Assembly: GCF_947179165.1 (NCBI RefSeq)
Contig: NC_077248.1
Coordinates: 8,615,256-8,679,255, forward strand
From: Solanum dulcamara
Taxonomy: Eukaryota; Streptophyta; Magnoliopsida; Solanales; Solanaceae
Length of the DNA: 64,000 nucleotides
Reading direction: 5' to 3'
The notes under the pieces: generated by a model
What the model was told of the DNA's origin: nothing
Databases searched by the model: none
What the model saw: the letters and a program-made list of their open reading frames with translations, nothing else
Part shown: positions 32,797-47,200 of the stretch, one piece after another
How the letters are laid out: every line of letters begins with the position of its first letter
Numbering within the stretch: the stretch's first letter is position 1
Program-made: the position numbers and the translations under genes

Positions 32797-33785
32797 ATGT
32801 GTAATATCTCAAAACTTGAATTTATTGCTCTTGATATATCCGAAAAAGGCTACTTATCATGGACACTAAATGCCGAAATACATCTAGAATCGATTGGTCT
32901 GGCAGACACCATCAAAGATGACAATATGACATCAAGTCAAGACCATGACAAAGCCATGATATTTCTCCGTCACCATCTTGACGAGGGTTAAAATTACAAT
33001 ATCTCACATTAAAAGACCCTCTTAAACTGTGGAAAATTTTAAAAGAAAGATATGATCACCTGAAGTTGGTCATGCTTCCATAAGCACGTCATGATTGGCT
33101 AAATCTGAGATTAATAAATTTCAAAATATAACTGAATATAATTCTGCCTTGATTAGAATTATAACTCAGTTAAATTTATGCGGAAAAGAAATCACTGAGC
33201 AGGATAAACTTGAAAAAACATACTCCACAATCCCACCCGCGAATATGCTCCTGTAATAGCAATATCATGAAAAAGGGTTTTAAAAAATATTCTGAATTAC
33301 TTTTCCACCTTTTGATTGCTGAACGTCACAATGAACTATTAATGAAAAATCATGATAGTAGGCCCGTTGGTTCTTTGCCACTCCCTGAAATGAATCAGAC
33401 AAATTATAACCAACGAGAAAGAGGTCATTGCCCCAGTCGTAGTCGTGGTCCTGGTCATGATCGAAAAGAAATTATAACCACGATACTCGACTGACACCGA
33501 AAAATGATCAGCAGTACAAAAAGAAGAGTGAAAAGCTAGAAGCTTTACCAAAGAAAAATTCAGAAAGTATGTCATAGATGTGGAGATATGGGGCACTGGT
33601 CACAGACTTGCCGGTTATCAAAACGTCTGATTCAGCTATATCAAGCATCCTTGAAGAGAGCAGAAAATAATCCAGAGACAAATTTTATCTCTGAAGATAA
33701 TATTGAGCCTATGCACCTGGATGTAGCTAATTTCTTTAATTTTTCAGAAGACAATATGAATATTGATAAGCCTAATAATATTTAA
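32797..33785 (+). pseudogene. copia gag region, broken
   Basis: It starts MCNISKLEFIALDISEKGYL, a copia gag N-terminus, and is stopped after HHLDEG (32991). It resumes at 33210 (KKYSELLFHLLIAERHNELL) and ends with a CCHC zinc knuckle CHRCGDMGHWSQTC (about 33570-33612) and an acidic tail. At least two frame breaks. Confidence 0.85.
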
Positions 33786-33861
33786 ATATTTTTTTTATTA
33801 GTCTGTACTAAATATTATGTTTGTATTTTTCTAATCCGTGTAAATAAATAAAAGTTGTGTA

Positions 33862-34131
33862 ATGGACCATGTTTTAATTATAATATTTATTTTATTTTTT
33901 TTGAAGAAAAATATGGATATGCCTCAAATTTTATTTGGATCAATGATCAATCACGAAGATATTTGTGTAATTAATAGTGGAACAACTCATGCCATTTTTA
34001 AAGACGAGAAATATTTTTCCAACTTGCTTAGAAGAAAAACAAATGTTACTACAATTTTTGGTAATTCGAAAATGATTGAAGGCTCCGGAAGAGCTACTAT
34101 ATTTCTACCTAAGGGGACAAAATTGTTATAG
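33862..34131 (+). pseudogene. copia aspartic protease region, broken
   Basis: CVINSGTTHAIFKDEKYFSN corresponds to the protease active-site segment, in which the catalytic Asp normally precedes S-G/A. Here Asn stands in the catalytic position, so protease activity would be lost even without the downstream stop. Confidence 0.75.
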
Positions 34132-34166
34132 AAGATGCACTATTCTCTTCTAAATTCCCAAGAAAC

Positions 34167-35141
34167 TTGTTAAGTTGTAAAGATATCCGCAGAAATGGAT
34201 ATCATGTTGAGACACTATATGAAATGAATACTGAATACCTTGGTATAACCAAAAGTGTCTCAAGCCAGAAATATATTTTGGAAAAATTACCAACTTTGTC
34301 GTCTGACCTATATTATGCAAAAATTAGTGCAATTGAAGCAAATATGATCATAAATCAGCAATTTGCTAATCTAAATACATTTGTGCTATGGCATGATCGA
34401 ATAGGTCATCCTGGATCAATAATGATGAGGCGAATTCTTGAAAATTTAATTAGACATCCGTTAAAGAACCAGAAGATTCTTACGAATGATGAATTTTCAT
34501 GTGCTGCTTGTTACCAAGGAAAATTAATTGTCAGGCCATCGACCCTGAAGGTTGGCATCGAATCTCATGTTTTCTTAGAACGTATACATAGAGATATATG
34601 TGGACCTATTCATCCACCTAGTGGATTGTTTAGATATTTTATGGTTCTAATAGATGTATCATCTAGATGGTCTCTTGTGTGCCTCTTATCATCTTGCAAC
34701 CTGGCGTTTGCCAAGTTGTTGGCACAAATAATAAGATTAAGGGCACAATTTCCAGATTATTCAATTAAGGCCATTCACCTTGATAATGCTGGAGAATTTA
34801 CATCCCAAGCTTTTTATGATTATTGCTTATCAATTGGGATAAAAATTGAACATCCTGTTGCTCATGTTCATACGCAAAATGGCCTTGCAGAGTCATTTAT
34901 TAAGCGCCTACAATTGATAGCAAGACCTCTACTAATGAAAACAAAATTGCCAATTACTATTTGGGGTCATGCTATCTTACATGCACCAGTACTTGTGCGT
35001 CTCAGACCAATACATTATAATAAATATTCTCCGTCACAATTAGTATTTGGTCATAAGCCAAATATAGCCCATCTACGAATTTTTGGATGTGCGGTATACG
35101 TGCCTGTAGCACCATCACAACGTACAAAGAAAGGCCCTTAA
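34167..35141 (+). pseudogene. copia gag-preintegrase and integrase region
   Basis: A 324-codon open frame. It has the HHCC zinc-binding part (WHDRIGHP .. CAACYQGK) and the integrase core with all three acidic catalytic positions visible (HRDICGP, HLDNAGEF, GLAESF), followed by HLRIFGCAVYVPVAPSQRTK. It ends at a stop where the family continues (KRLGIYVGF-type sequence is readable in a shifted frame just after 35141). Confidence 0.9.
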
Positions 35142-35402
35142 CAAAGGTTGGGCATATATGTTGGGTTTGACTCCCCCTCCATAATTCGATACCTTGAACC
35201 GTTGACTGGAAACTTATTCACTACTCGATTAGCAGATTGTCGGTTTGATGAAATAACTTTCCCGCCATTAAGGAGAGAGAAAAAGAAACCCGAAAAAGAA
35301 ATTGCATGAAAAATTTCTTCACTATCTCATTTTGATCCACGTACCCGCACATGTGAGCAAAAGGTCCAGAAGATCGTCCACTTACAAAATATAACAAATC
35401 AA

Positions 35403-36572
35403 ATGCTAGATGCATTTACTGATTTGAAACGGATAATTAAGTCACATATTCTTACAGTGAATTTGCCTATCCGGATTGATGTCCCAAAAGGACCATCTAC
35501 TAGTATCATAGCATCTGAATCCCAAACACGGCTGAAGTGTGGTAGACCATTGGGTTCAAAAGATAAAAATCCTAGAAAGAGAAGCACGCGGAGTGACAAA
35601 CATGATACTACAAAAGAACCTCCCGAAGAAGATCAAAATTTGAGTAATCCTGATAATCTAGAAGAAATCAGTGAACCCGAGACTCAAGTGAATGAAGAAC
35701 TTTCAAGAAGTTCTACCGGTGATGAGATAAATTTAGATCGATCGAAAATTACAGTGGATAATATTTTTGCATATAATATTGCACTTAACCTCATGCAAGA
35801 TAGTGAAAGTCTTGAGTCTAAATTCGTCGAAGAATGTCGACATAGATGTGATTGACTAGAATGGAAAAAGACAATGTAATCAAAATTAGACTCACTTACT
35901 AAACGTGAAGTTTTTGGACCTATAGTCCAAACCCCTGAAGGTGTAAAATCAGTTGGCTATAAATGGATTTTTGTGCGAAAACGAAATGGGAGAAATGAAA
36001 TTATAAGATACAAGGCACACCTTGTTGCACAAGGATTCTCTCAAAAATCCAGGGTCAACTATGAAGAAACATATTCACCTGTTATGGATGGAATAACTTT
36101 TCGATATCTCATCAGTTTAGTTGTACATAAAATTCTTGAAATACATCTAATGGATGTAGTTACAACTTACCTTTATGGTTCACTTGATAATGAAATTTAT
36201 ATGAAAAATCCAGAAGGATTAAAATTTCCTGAAGCATGTACTAAGTCTCGGGAGATGTACTCAATGAAACTACAAAGATCATTATATCGTCCGAAACAAT
36301 CAGGGCATATGTGGTATAATCGCCTTAGTGAGTACTTGATAAATGAAGGTTATATAAATGATGTCATTTGTCCATGTATTTTTATTAAGAAAATGAAATC
36401 AGAGTTTGTTATACTCACCATTTATGTTGATGACATAAATCTCATTGGAACTCCTAAAGAGGTCCAAAAGGCGATTGAATATCTAAAGAAAGAATTTGCG
36501 ATAAAAGATCTTGAAAAGACAAAACTTTGTCTGGGTCTACAAATTGAACATTTAGGACCTGTTATATCATGA
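35403..36572 (+). pseudogene. copia linker and reverse transcriptase region
   Basis: 35403-35855 is the variable linker (CGRPLGSKDKNPRKR). 35973-36572 is RT: RYKAHLVAQGFSQ, MDVVTTYLYGSLDNEIYM, SLYRPKQSGHMWYNRLSEYL and the YVDD active site at about 36424. Stops separate the two pieces. Confidence 0.88.
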
Positions 36573-36579
36573 CGGTCTA

Positions 36580-36975
36580 CAAAGCAATCTATTGTTGCTA
36601 TTTCTTCAAATCATACTAAAATAATAGCAATTCATTAAGCAAGTAGAGAATGTGTGTGGTTGAGATCGATGATATAGTTCATTAAAGAAAGATGCGGCCT
36701 AGAAAATGATGTCAAAGTATCCACAATTATATTCGAAGACAATGCCGCGTGCATAACTCAATTAAAAGGTGGCTTCATAAAAGGAGACAGAACGAAACAT
36801 ATTTCACCAAAATTATTCTTCACACATGATCTTCAGCAGAATGATAATATTGATATACAACAAGTTCGTTTAAGTGATAATCTTGCAGATTTATTCACAA
36901 AGGCATTACCAACACCAACGTTTGAAAAACTAAGATATAAGGTTGAAATACGTCGTCTCCAAAATATCAAATGAA
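36580..36975 (+). pseudogene. copia RNase H region, broken
   Basis: It reads TKQSIVAISSNHTK.., then DNAACITQLKGGFIKGDRTK and LADLFTKALPTPTFEKLRYK, with internal stops. Confidence 0.85.
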
Positions 36976-37487
36976 GTTTTTATCAGGGGAGTAAAATACG
37001 CGATGCACTCTTTTTCCCTTAACCAAGGATTTTTTCCACTAGATTTTTCTGGTAAGGTTTTTAATGATGCAACACTCAAGGCGTATTACCAGATGTGTGT
37101 ACTCTTTTTCCTTCACTAGGCTTTTTCCCTCTGAGATTTTCCTAGCAAGGTTTTAACGAGGCACAACATCAATGGGTGATCAGGATAAACATGTATATTA
37201 TTTATAACTATGTATATTATTTCTTGTAAAGTTTTTAATGAGACACATTTCACGTGGATATCAAGGGGGTGTTAAAGAGCAAGTGGAACAAGTGGATGTC
37301 CACTTGCAATTATTTTTTAATATAAGTGGGGCCCACTGCCCACTATTTTTCTTCACCTTTTGGCTATAAATATAGCCTCTGCGTGTAAGATATAGATATA
37401 AAAAAAATACATACACGGCTTGGCTTTTTCTCTTTTGTTCTCCTCTCCTTTTTATTTTGCCAAGTTAATTTATTTTATAACACATCC

Positions 37488-38247
37488 AACATATTTAAGA
37501 AGGTCAATTATCCTAATATTAAGAAACTCTTAGTATTATAAAACACTACACAATCTGGAAAAAAAAAAATTCATTTTAGAGTGCATAGTTCATCATCACT
37601 CATCAATGCCACCTTATCTATATATTTTTAGAACGATCAAAACATCTCACAATCAAATTAGTCATAACGAGGATACTGGTGACTCACAACATCACCACGA
37701 ATCATTAACACACACTCCTCCAAACCAATACACATTTTGACACCATTCAATTCAACCCATAAATCATCATCATTCTCTGGATATACCCACCTCAACAAGA
37801 AGTAATGAATTAATTGATTCTGCACACCAATTATTAATTTTTTTGGTCAGTTGAAGAATAGCTTCAAAACATGTATTCCTAAGCATATCCAACTGTTCTG
37901 ACAATAGATTTTCCTTCAAATCTTCTATAACGTCAACATTTACATGAACACTGATATTTTCAGGCTTATTTACATAGATGAAAATCGCAAGGGTACTTGT
38001 AATATATATAAAAAAAAATAGTCCAACAATACATCTCAGAATCGCGCGTGTATGAAAAATAATCTGGTATAACCAAGTTTCTTGAAGAATTATCCAGTAT
38101 TTCAAAGTCTGATATGGTAACAAAGGAAAACGGAATTATCAGCCTGCTATATTTAGTTAGCTTGCTTTGTCAATATATATTGCTTAAATCATATCACAAA
38201 ACCTTAGAAAGCACATCAAAAAAAGTATAATCCACGTCAAATTAGGG
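37488..38247. other. Spacer between copia 3' end and S1P 3' end
   Basis: No gene is called. A 117-codon open frame on the minus strand (38123-37770) has no recognised domain and may lie in or past the S1P 3' untranslated region. Confidence 0.4.
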
Positions 38248-41200
38248 CTATAAACTAGAAAAATGGCCTGAGCTAGATCTTCTCCTCCTCATGCCACGCT
38301 GTTGCATGCCCCAGAATAAGAGCATTAGACCTAATAATATTGGCAAAAGTTTATAAGAATAATGAATGAATAAGAAAACTGTGTTAATAGATCAAATAGT
38401 ACAAACCAATTATGGCAACAATTGCTGGCACAAACCAATGACTAGTAACTAGTAGAGGCATGTCAATCTGCAGTTATGGAAAATGAAATTAGCTATTATA
38501 TATGTTAAAAGAAGTTTCACAAGCAAATGACTACTAAAAGTTTCTTACGTCATCTTTGTAAAATGAACTCCAGTACTTGTTCTCAAGAGAGTCTCCATTC
38601 TTCTGAGCTGAATTAGTTTCAACAGTAGAATTGAGACCTGTACCCAAGTTATTGCCAGGATAGGCAGGCAATCTGCAGTTCTTTCTTCTGGACGGTAAAT
38701 TGTAACCCTTTGTTCCCCATACTTCAAATCTTGAGTCACGCTCGCAGATCAACTCCTTTCCAACAACACTAGAATACATAGAAAAATTTACATCTGTTCT
38801 GCGGGATGGCAACTTGTTATTGTCAACATATAACGGTGTATTTTGTCTAACTGAATCTGAGAAAAGTACAGGGTCTTTTTCATTTCTGCTAGTAAAATCT
38901 AATATTTTCTTCAGAAGCCAATAACAATCGGCAACCATATGGCTGCTGTCCAAACAGTTAGAGTCTCCATATACTGCAATTCCACCCCCACCAACCTCCA
39001 AAAAACCAAGAATAGGTGAATCTATCTGTATTCATCAAATATATTGCTAGTTAGATAGACAGTGACAAGAAATCTATTATCACTAGCAAAAGGTTCTTCA
39101 TTGGAAAAATTGTATTTTTCTTCCAGCGTACTTTGTGCAATTCAAAGCAAGCAAACATTAAATACTTATTTGTTTTATGATAATGAATGCTGAAAAACAA
39201 TTCTACGTCTAACGTAAGGCATGCTCCTGTCCAAAACAGTAGTATATGTGTACGCTCTCTTACAGGGAGCTATCTCACTTTGAACTGCAGCTCACAGAGA
39301 TACTCAATATTAGTTCAGGAATAAGCTAAAAGAGAGAAGTTATGACTGGTGCCATCTAACTCTTACTAACGAATCTTGTGGCTTCTATGAATCTAAATGA
39401 CAAGGATAGGCCAGTTTTTTTTTTTAATGAACAGCCTTCTCAGCTCACCTTGGCCATGCCGGGTAATATGACATTCTGAGTGGCCATGCTCTGCGATCTA
39501 TCTAGGAATGGAAAGCTGTGCAAGTATCCACCGCTCGGGAACTTCAAAATGTCAGTCCCAGATGCATACCGATTCTGTTTACTGGAGAAGAAAAAATCAC
39601 CATTTAGAATTTTATCACCAAATGCAATCCCAAAGGTAGCCAAAAGATCATTCAAAGCAGGAACATTGGCACCTCCTGTGACTGGTGTCCACCAGCTATG
39701 TGTATTACCATCAAAGAATCTCATCTTTACCATTGAATCCACATTATACCAGTCAGCAAATACAGCCAGACCAAGACCTGAATTAATGACATCATCCTGT
39801 AGCTTCTTTATCTCTTCGGGGAAGTACTCATCCTCGAGATCCACCAGGAGAAGCGTCCCATACTGATTCGCATCAAAACATGTGAGAGGGGAGCCAAGAG
39901 TTTCTATATAGTATCCAGCATCTCTTAGCATGTTAAACAGTGAATGAAAATTTGTATGCAGGTGATCCCCATGCCAGTCAAGTAAATCATTCCTAACATC
40001 AAAGGAATCTATCGGAATATAACCTGGTGGATACTTTATACTGTGAAATTGATCCCATAATATCCGTACAGATCTTGGTGGTGTAGGAATCACTTGCAGT
40101 TTCAAGTGCAGGACACAGGCACTACTTCGCCGACTCTTTTCGCCTACAGCTGGTGGGCTGTAGATTTTGACAGTTATGTTGCCTTCAATTTCTTCTGAAA
40201 ATTGAGCTCCTTCTTCCTTGATTTGAATGTGTAGTGCTAGATAACCACACCAAGGCCAAATGACATCTGAATAAGTAAAACGGATGCTAAGAAGGTTACC
40301 TTCATGATTGGAAGGATGCCATGTAGGCGGGCTCTCAACATAACCAACTACACCCATTCCATTTAAAATAGTGGCATTAAATATAACTGGCATTGCACCT
40401 GCATAAAGTGGTTGACGGCAAAATGGCCAAGAGTAAGGGCAATCAGTGTAATCAAGAACACTGGGAAAGATGCTTGCTCGAGGTTTATAGTGTTTCAAAA
40501 TTTCATATGACTCCAACCTGTCATTGACGTTGAAGGTTAAGCAAAAGACTAACTAATGCACTGAATATCATTGAGGAGCAAGCATAAATAAACTCACAAG
40601 TTAACCCTGCCAGCACCCTGCTCATATAAGCTGGGACCGGAAAGCTTTGTTGCCCCCTCAACCAGTGCTTGTTTGACGCTGGCTGGATTTAGAATGCCCT
40701 TTCGCTTGTTCTCAGGTACAATGCTAACAAGGAGGCATACTACGCCAGCAACCACAGGACTGGCCACGCTTGTGCCAGATAATCTTTTACAACCTGTGCT
40801 GATTTTGGATCCCATAATCTCACGTCCATAAGCAACAAGGTCTGGCTTCACACGGCCATAACTGCCAAGGCAGAGTCCATGAGTTACAAATCTATGGTTT
40901 GATCGTATAAGTGTAATCATTGAACTGTTATTAGAAAAGCAAGCAACAACAACTACAACCCCAGTTCCATACAAGTTGGGGTCGGCAATATGAATCCTCA
41001 CTAATCATGATTCTCCATTAAAATCATCTCAAGACAATATTGCACAAAATAAAATAAGTACTAGAAGTTCTCTATATTTTCTCCTAGCATAAAAATCTCT
41101 AGCAGGGCTAAGAGACTCCTAGAAAGCGTAGAACAACTAAAGTAAACATAGTAACTTATTCAAAAGCAAAAGCCTAAAAAATCGAAAGGAAAAAAATCCA

Positions 41201-44200
41201 ACTAACCATACTTTTGAATTTCTTCTTTTCATGAGAAAATTATAACAAAAAAAGGCAAGAAAAAGAACCAAAGACCCTAATTATGACTTTCTTCTATTTC
41301 ATGTTTACAGTTCATCTGTCTTCCTTATCCTTTTTCCTTGGAAGCTGAGTATGCTGCAACAGAGGCATTCAACAGCTGTTATGTTCCTATTCATCCACAA
41401 CATTTTTTTCCCCATTTTTCATCCATCATTTTCCACTCAGAAGTTCACTCGAAACATCACAACCATGGATAAAACAGAGCTCATAAAATGCTGGTCTGTT
41501 TCAGAAGAGCTGATCTTTAAGGGCATCTTCCTTTAATGAGGCTGGTGTATCCAAACACACTCATTGACTACCTATGTGATCATATACATAACATAAAACT
41601 TTTATACAGAGAAGGAGAGGGCAGAAAAATAAAGGATTAATCTGTCTAGAGATTATACTTCACAGAAAAGAATATACATACGGAAAAAAAAAAGACAGCA
41701 TACCCATGAGGAATTTCCCAAGTACTCATGCCACGTGATGAAAATGAGGCTACATGATCACTATAATCAATAGCACCGACACCAATAACATCACTTTGAT
41801 CTGCAGGGTTGTTTAGAGTACCATAAAGTGGTCCATCATTTCCAACAGCGGAAACCATGATAATGTTGTTTGCGGTAAGCTCCCAGACCTAGCAAAAAAT
41901 ATTGATTACATTCATCAATATAAAGCATCTACGAAGAAAGACTCTAGAGGGTAAGATTTTAGAATAAATAGAAGTAACACAGAATATATGCACTGAAAGT
42001 TAAGCAAGCATAAGAAGAGTGAAGTTGAGGTGGGACTAGACGAGAGCGTCATACCTAAATGCATACCATTTAGGTGTCTAGGCTCAATTTTTAAGGACAG
42101 TAGTATGATAAAAGAAGATGTATCACATCAAATTTAACCAAGATGGATAAAATTGAGGAGTACTACAACATTTAATGCAATAAGAGGGTACCTATAAAGC
42201 CAAGTTTATAGAATGGTTATAAGACTAGCAATGCTATGTCTGAGTAAATGTTGGTCTTTATATAGAGAAGATGATCGTCATTGAAATGCAGACATTAAAA
42301 TAAATGTACGATAATACAAGATTACACAAAATCATAGAAATGATAGCATCTGACAGAAGGTGTAAGTAACACATTTAAGGGAAGAAATAAGAGAATGTCA
42401 TTTGAGATGGTCTTGTCATGTCCTAAATATTCCTCCAAACGTGCTGGTCCTAAGGTGTGAAACCATGATAATTGGAGGTGTTAAAAGAGGCTAGGTATAT
42501 CTACAATCTTTTCTCTTAGAATTCATACAAAGTTAGCAATAGAACACAATAGAAGCAAAATATCTACATGGACGACCCTAACTAGTAAGAATTAAGCTGT
42601 AATCATGCTGGTGCGCTTATATTAGGTCTAATATTTACTAGGAGTCTCTTTAGTCTGTCTAGAAATTTGGATTTCAGTAGAAAAAGAACCTCTATAGATG
42701 TCCATGCTATTGAATATTGGACAACTTTAAATAGGGCAGATGGATGGTGAGGAATCATATAGCCAGCATAACTAGTTAGGAATTGATGCGTAATTATTGT
42801 TGTTGTTGTACATTTCATCAATATAAAGGTGAAAACTAACGTTGTTTCAGGTCCTGCCGGAAATAATGCTAATTTCAGTGAAATGACAGGCTTAAAATCT
42901 CAGGACTGCTTCTACAAAATAGAGTACTAAATCAATATATAATCCTTGTGAATAAGATCTCCATGACATAGTTTAGTCTGCGAAATTAATAAATCTAATG
43001 AAACATATGCACCAACAAGCTCATGAAGCTAATTAAAATCCATGCACTAAATAAGGAAATATAATATTAGCATGCTGACAATCAAAATCAAACTTCTTAC
43101 ACTTCCCAGACCACAAATGACACGGAAACTTAGACAATAATTATATTGAGTAATGTAACAGCAAAAGATCATTTCAATGCTTATGCTGTAGACAAAATGC
43201 ACCCAATACCATACCACATAAAAACAATAAAAATAAACTAATAGATCAGTGACCTGATAACCCCACCTTCTCCACAAAAGGGAGATCCAAATAATCAGGT
43301 CCACCTATGCTCAAATTCAGCACATCCATGTTGGTTGCAATTGCGTAATTAAATGCATCAAGAAACCACGATGTGTAAGAGACCTGCAATAAATTGAACA
43401 GACAGTTCTCATAAACTTGCTAAATTGATTACCACAGGATTGATCTTTTTGTGTATGTAGACCCTCTTCCACATCTAAATTCTTTTGAATTTTCCTTGTT
43501 GCATTCATTAAGTTCCTATTACTGTGCTATCTCAAAAGAATACATCTTTAGTTTTATATGATGAGAAATAATTTATCAAAAGAAACCAGAGATTACAATA
43601 TGTTGAACGAGATGTCCTAAATTGACAAAGCCAGAAGATATAAACCAAATAAAGTGACAGAAATATATGTAAGTTCCCATAGACGTCTAGTCAGGCTAAA
43701 TCAAACTCTAAATCATACACCGTCATTCAGAAAGTTAGTAAAAGATTCAATTTTTTCATGCTTAGCATTTTTTTATATCAAAGAAATCCCTGTACAATGG
43801 GCCGATTCCAAGTGGCGCATAAGTTCGAAACCCAGTGGAATATGGGTCTGCCTGCCCCTCTACCCTCTTCCTACATGCTAACTTAAATACCATACTTTTT
43901 ATCTAGAGTTCAAATCCGTGATGTGCACTAATGCACACTCACGTGTAGCATCCGTACCATTGGACCAAACCATAGGTGGCTCATGCTCAGCGTTTTATCA
44001 TTTATAGCTTGAATGTAGAAGACATTTCACCACCACCACTTTACTTCCAGCAAACTTCTATAAAACATCAGTACAATAAATCAGAGTCAATAATCTAAGG
44101 CACAAGATTGTTGCAGATCTCAGTTTCTGCTTACCTAAACATTTTAAAAAAGAAAAGCCCCATCACACCCCCGAAAGAAAAGGAATTGTCATACTAGTTC

Positions 44201-47200
44201 TTAAGGAATCCACTACCTGTGCATCTGTAAATACACGGAAAGCATAGATCTCTGTGTCTGGAGCAAAACCGTGGCATTCTTCATCCTGACTAGCAATGAC
44301 ACCAGCTACAAATGTCCCATGTCCTACATTGTCATTCAATGTATCTTCATTGGTCCAATTTGTGCGTTCCTGAAAATTAATCAGGAATCAATCCCATTGT
44401 CTATTATTGAAAGATGGTAACAAGATATGTGCATTGACACATATGTAAATGTAATTGAAAATGTCAAGCTTCAAACCATACTGGATCTAACTAAAACATT
44501 TCTATGATACAAAATTTATTAAAAAGAGACAAGATACCTTGATATTACGAAAATGAAGGTGACCTGCCCGAATACCTGTATCAAAAATTGCCATTTTGAC
44601 TTTAGCACCAGTAATCCCTTTTGACCAAAGTGCATGTGCCCCGAAGAGGGATGTGACTTGAGGTTTCTGCAAAATAATCATACAGGATAGACAAAACAAG
44701 TTAATTAAGAAAATGTAGGGAACAACAGCAATATGTTCAATGTAGAAAAAGAAAAAAAAATAGAGCAGCAACATGAGACTCAGTCACTCAAAGGATGCAA
44801 TCAAAGCTTTTAAAAAAGGAAGTTGACTTTGTTTTTATCCTTGAGTGCCAACAGGAAAGAAACAATCAATTAGAAGTTATGGATCCGAACACTCATTCAG
44901 GAAACTTACATAAGAAGAAAACAGAAATAGGGAAGAGTCAAGCCGCATATCACAATTCTTCTCCCTCCAACCCCAAAATAGCACAATAATCTGATTATGA
45001 TTATCGACTTCCATAACCAAACCTCATGTGTAGAAGTTTTTGATACCAATTAGGACAGCTGCAATTCATTAAACAAGCAAAGGAACGGCCACACCAACAT
45101 ATAGCCCATGATGAGACTCATGATGTGTCTCTTGCAAAGCTTTGTGCACAGTATTCTAATGGAATACCTGCTTGTATGTAAACTCTTTGGAAGAGACAAA
45201 CAAGAGCGAAGGTAGATGAAGAAAAACACTATTATGGTTGAGGAAAGCAAACACATTTACCAAAGAAAAATGACAAACTCTACTTTTTCCTTATAACAAA
45301 ACTTGTACATATAGTTTTATGACGCATCAAAATGATAAAGGGACAATTTCAAATATATACAATAAACTAATTAGTTTACAACAAATATAGTCATGTTTTA
45401 TTTACATAAAAAATAGCCAAAAATCATAGGAAATATAGAGTGACTATACAATATAGCTTGCCAAAAGTCATAGAAAGTATACACTGACTATATAATATAG
45501 ATTACTTATACATGAGCTATATACTGAATATACATTATGAAACATTCTATACATGAAATATAAACTGAGTATATATGAATATACACCGAATGGCCATTTT
45601 TTTGGTAATTAAAATGATCGAATGGCCATCTACTATAATTATCCCAATGATGATAAACTCCACCACAAAAATCTATAAAAACAATATGAACAAAAAGCGC
45701 TAGATATTATCCTTCAAGACAACCTTCAAACACTTGTCCGGTGAGATTGTCCGACATCTTTTGGGTAGAATTTTTTCAAGTAATTCAGGGTTGGCATGAC
45801 TCACTATGAAGTTATCTGAATCTGTGTATAATTTGGTGGTTTGTGTTGCTGACATAGTTATCATTGATAATAAAAAATACTAATGATACATCTATTTCAT
45901 CACTTCTAGACTAAGAACCTGGCAAATTGTTGTACTTTCTAGGCATCAACGTTGTGCAATAAAGATTAGGTATTGTCATCTCACTGCTTAAGTATGCTCT
46001 GACAACCTTGAGGACATAAAAATGACAAATTATAGGCCGATTCACTCTCTTAGATCTGATTCAAGCAACTTAAAGTGAGGCTCTTATGATCTAAGGATAT
46101 AAATACACAATTCTATTTAGAGATCATTTGGTATCTTGAAAGAGTAAAGAAACAAAACATGGTTGGTAGATCCAATGAAAAAGCAAAATATTGGGCCATG
46201 GCAGTGACAACTTGTGGAACTGTATGGATCAAAGAGTCGCTCAAAGATCGCAATTTAGAGTGATCAATAAGATTTATGTGCAATAATCAAGTTTCTCTTC
46301 ATATTCCGTTGAATTTAGCGTGTCATGAAAGAATTAAGCAAATGAAAATAAATTGTCACTTTGTCAGGGATACGAGCATCTTATAATCTCAGAAGACATT
46401 CTCACGAAGTTCGTTTAGTCAAATGCCCAGATTGTAGATATATTCACAAGTTCTTCACTAGTTCCCGTATTAGTTACATATGCAACAGGCTCATACATAT
46501 ATGGACGGGCTAGAAGGGGAGTGTCAGCTAGTCAAGTGCAGATACCTAAATCTAAATAGTTGTGCTTCTTACAAGTGTCCTACTTGAGAAAAACAACTAC
46601 GCATTGTAAGTTGAGCCCATAAAAGGAATCAGTCGTAAAACATTAGTATTCACACATTCTCTAATCTCTCTCTAATTTTTTCTCAATCCGAAGTCTCAAA
46701 TCAAGGCGAATCACTAGAAGAATAGACACTTGATAAGACCAAAATAGGAAAAGGACAAAGACAAAAGGTAACTGAAAGAAATTAATTTCCTATGAACATA
46801 TACAGTGCAACACAGTTGACCATATCATAGACAAAGACAAATGCTAAATGAAAGAGATTAATATCCTATGAACATTTACAATGCAGCACAGAACACAGTT
46901 GACCGTATCATATATCATGATCACAAAAAGAACGGTTGCATGCATTCCAACGACATAAATTATCAGTAAATCATACATAACAAAACACAAAAACATCAGT
47001 GGACTTGCCTGCATCAATAGATGTCTTTTCCAGCTAATCTTCAATTTACTATTATTGGCCACTGCATAATTTTGACTTTCACTGAAGGACATAGCAGAAA
47101 AAATCTTCCCTGGCCTCTTCTTCCCATTGGCAAAAGCTCCAATCTTCTCACTCTTCTCTTCAAGAACTATCCTTTGATAGCTCAAATCCAATGAAACGTC

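Larger units (their letters stand above)
32551..37487 (+). mobile_element. Ty1/copia retrotransposon, near complete but defective
   Basis: The 5' LTR is 32556-32743 (first 20 bases missing) and the 3' LTR 37270-37482, with CATCC duplications at 32551-32555 and 37483-37487. After the 5' LTR is a TTATCAGCACGAG primer-binding-type sequence; before the 3' LTR is CAAGGGGG. Order: gag, protease, integrase, RT, RNase H, the copia arrangement. Many stops and shifts break the polyprotein. Between about 36540 and 36580 a deletion joins the RT end (LCLGLQIEHLGPVIS) directly to the final RNase H part, removing the connection domain. The insertion is inactive in its present form. It belongs to the same family as the reverse element at 55018-60462. 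Confidence 0.92.

Noticed and set aside
37770..38123. 117-codon minus-strand open frame after S1P
   Set aside because: No similarity I recognise. The S1P stop at 38248 is well supported, so this is 3' flanking sequence.
39480..39866. 128-codon plus-strand open frame
   Set aside because: Antisense shadow of S1P exon 7.
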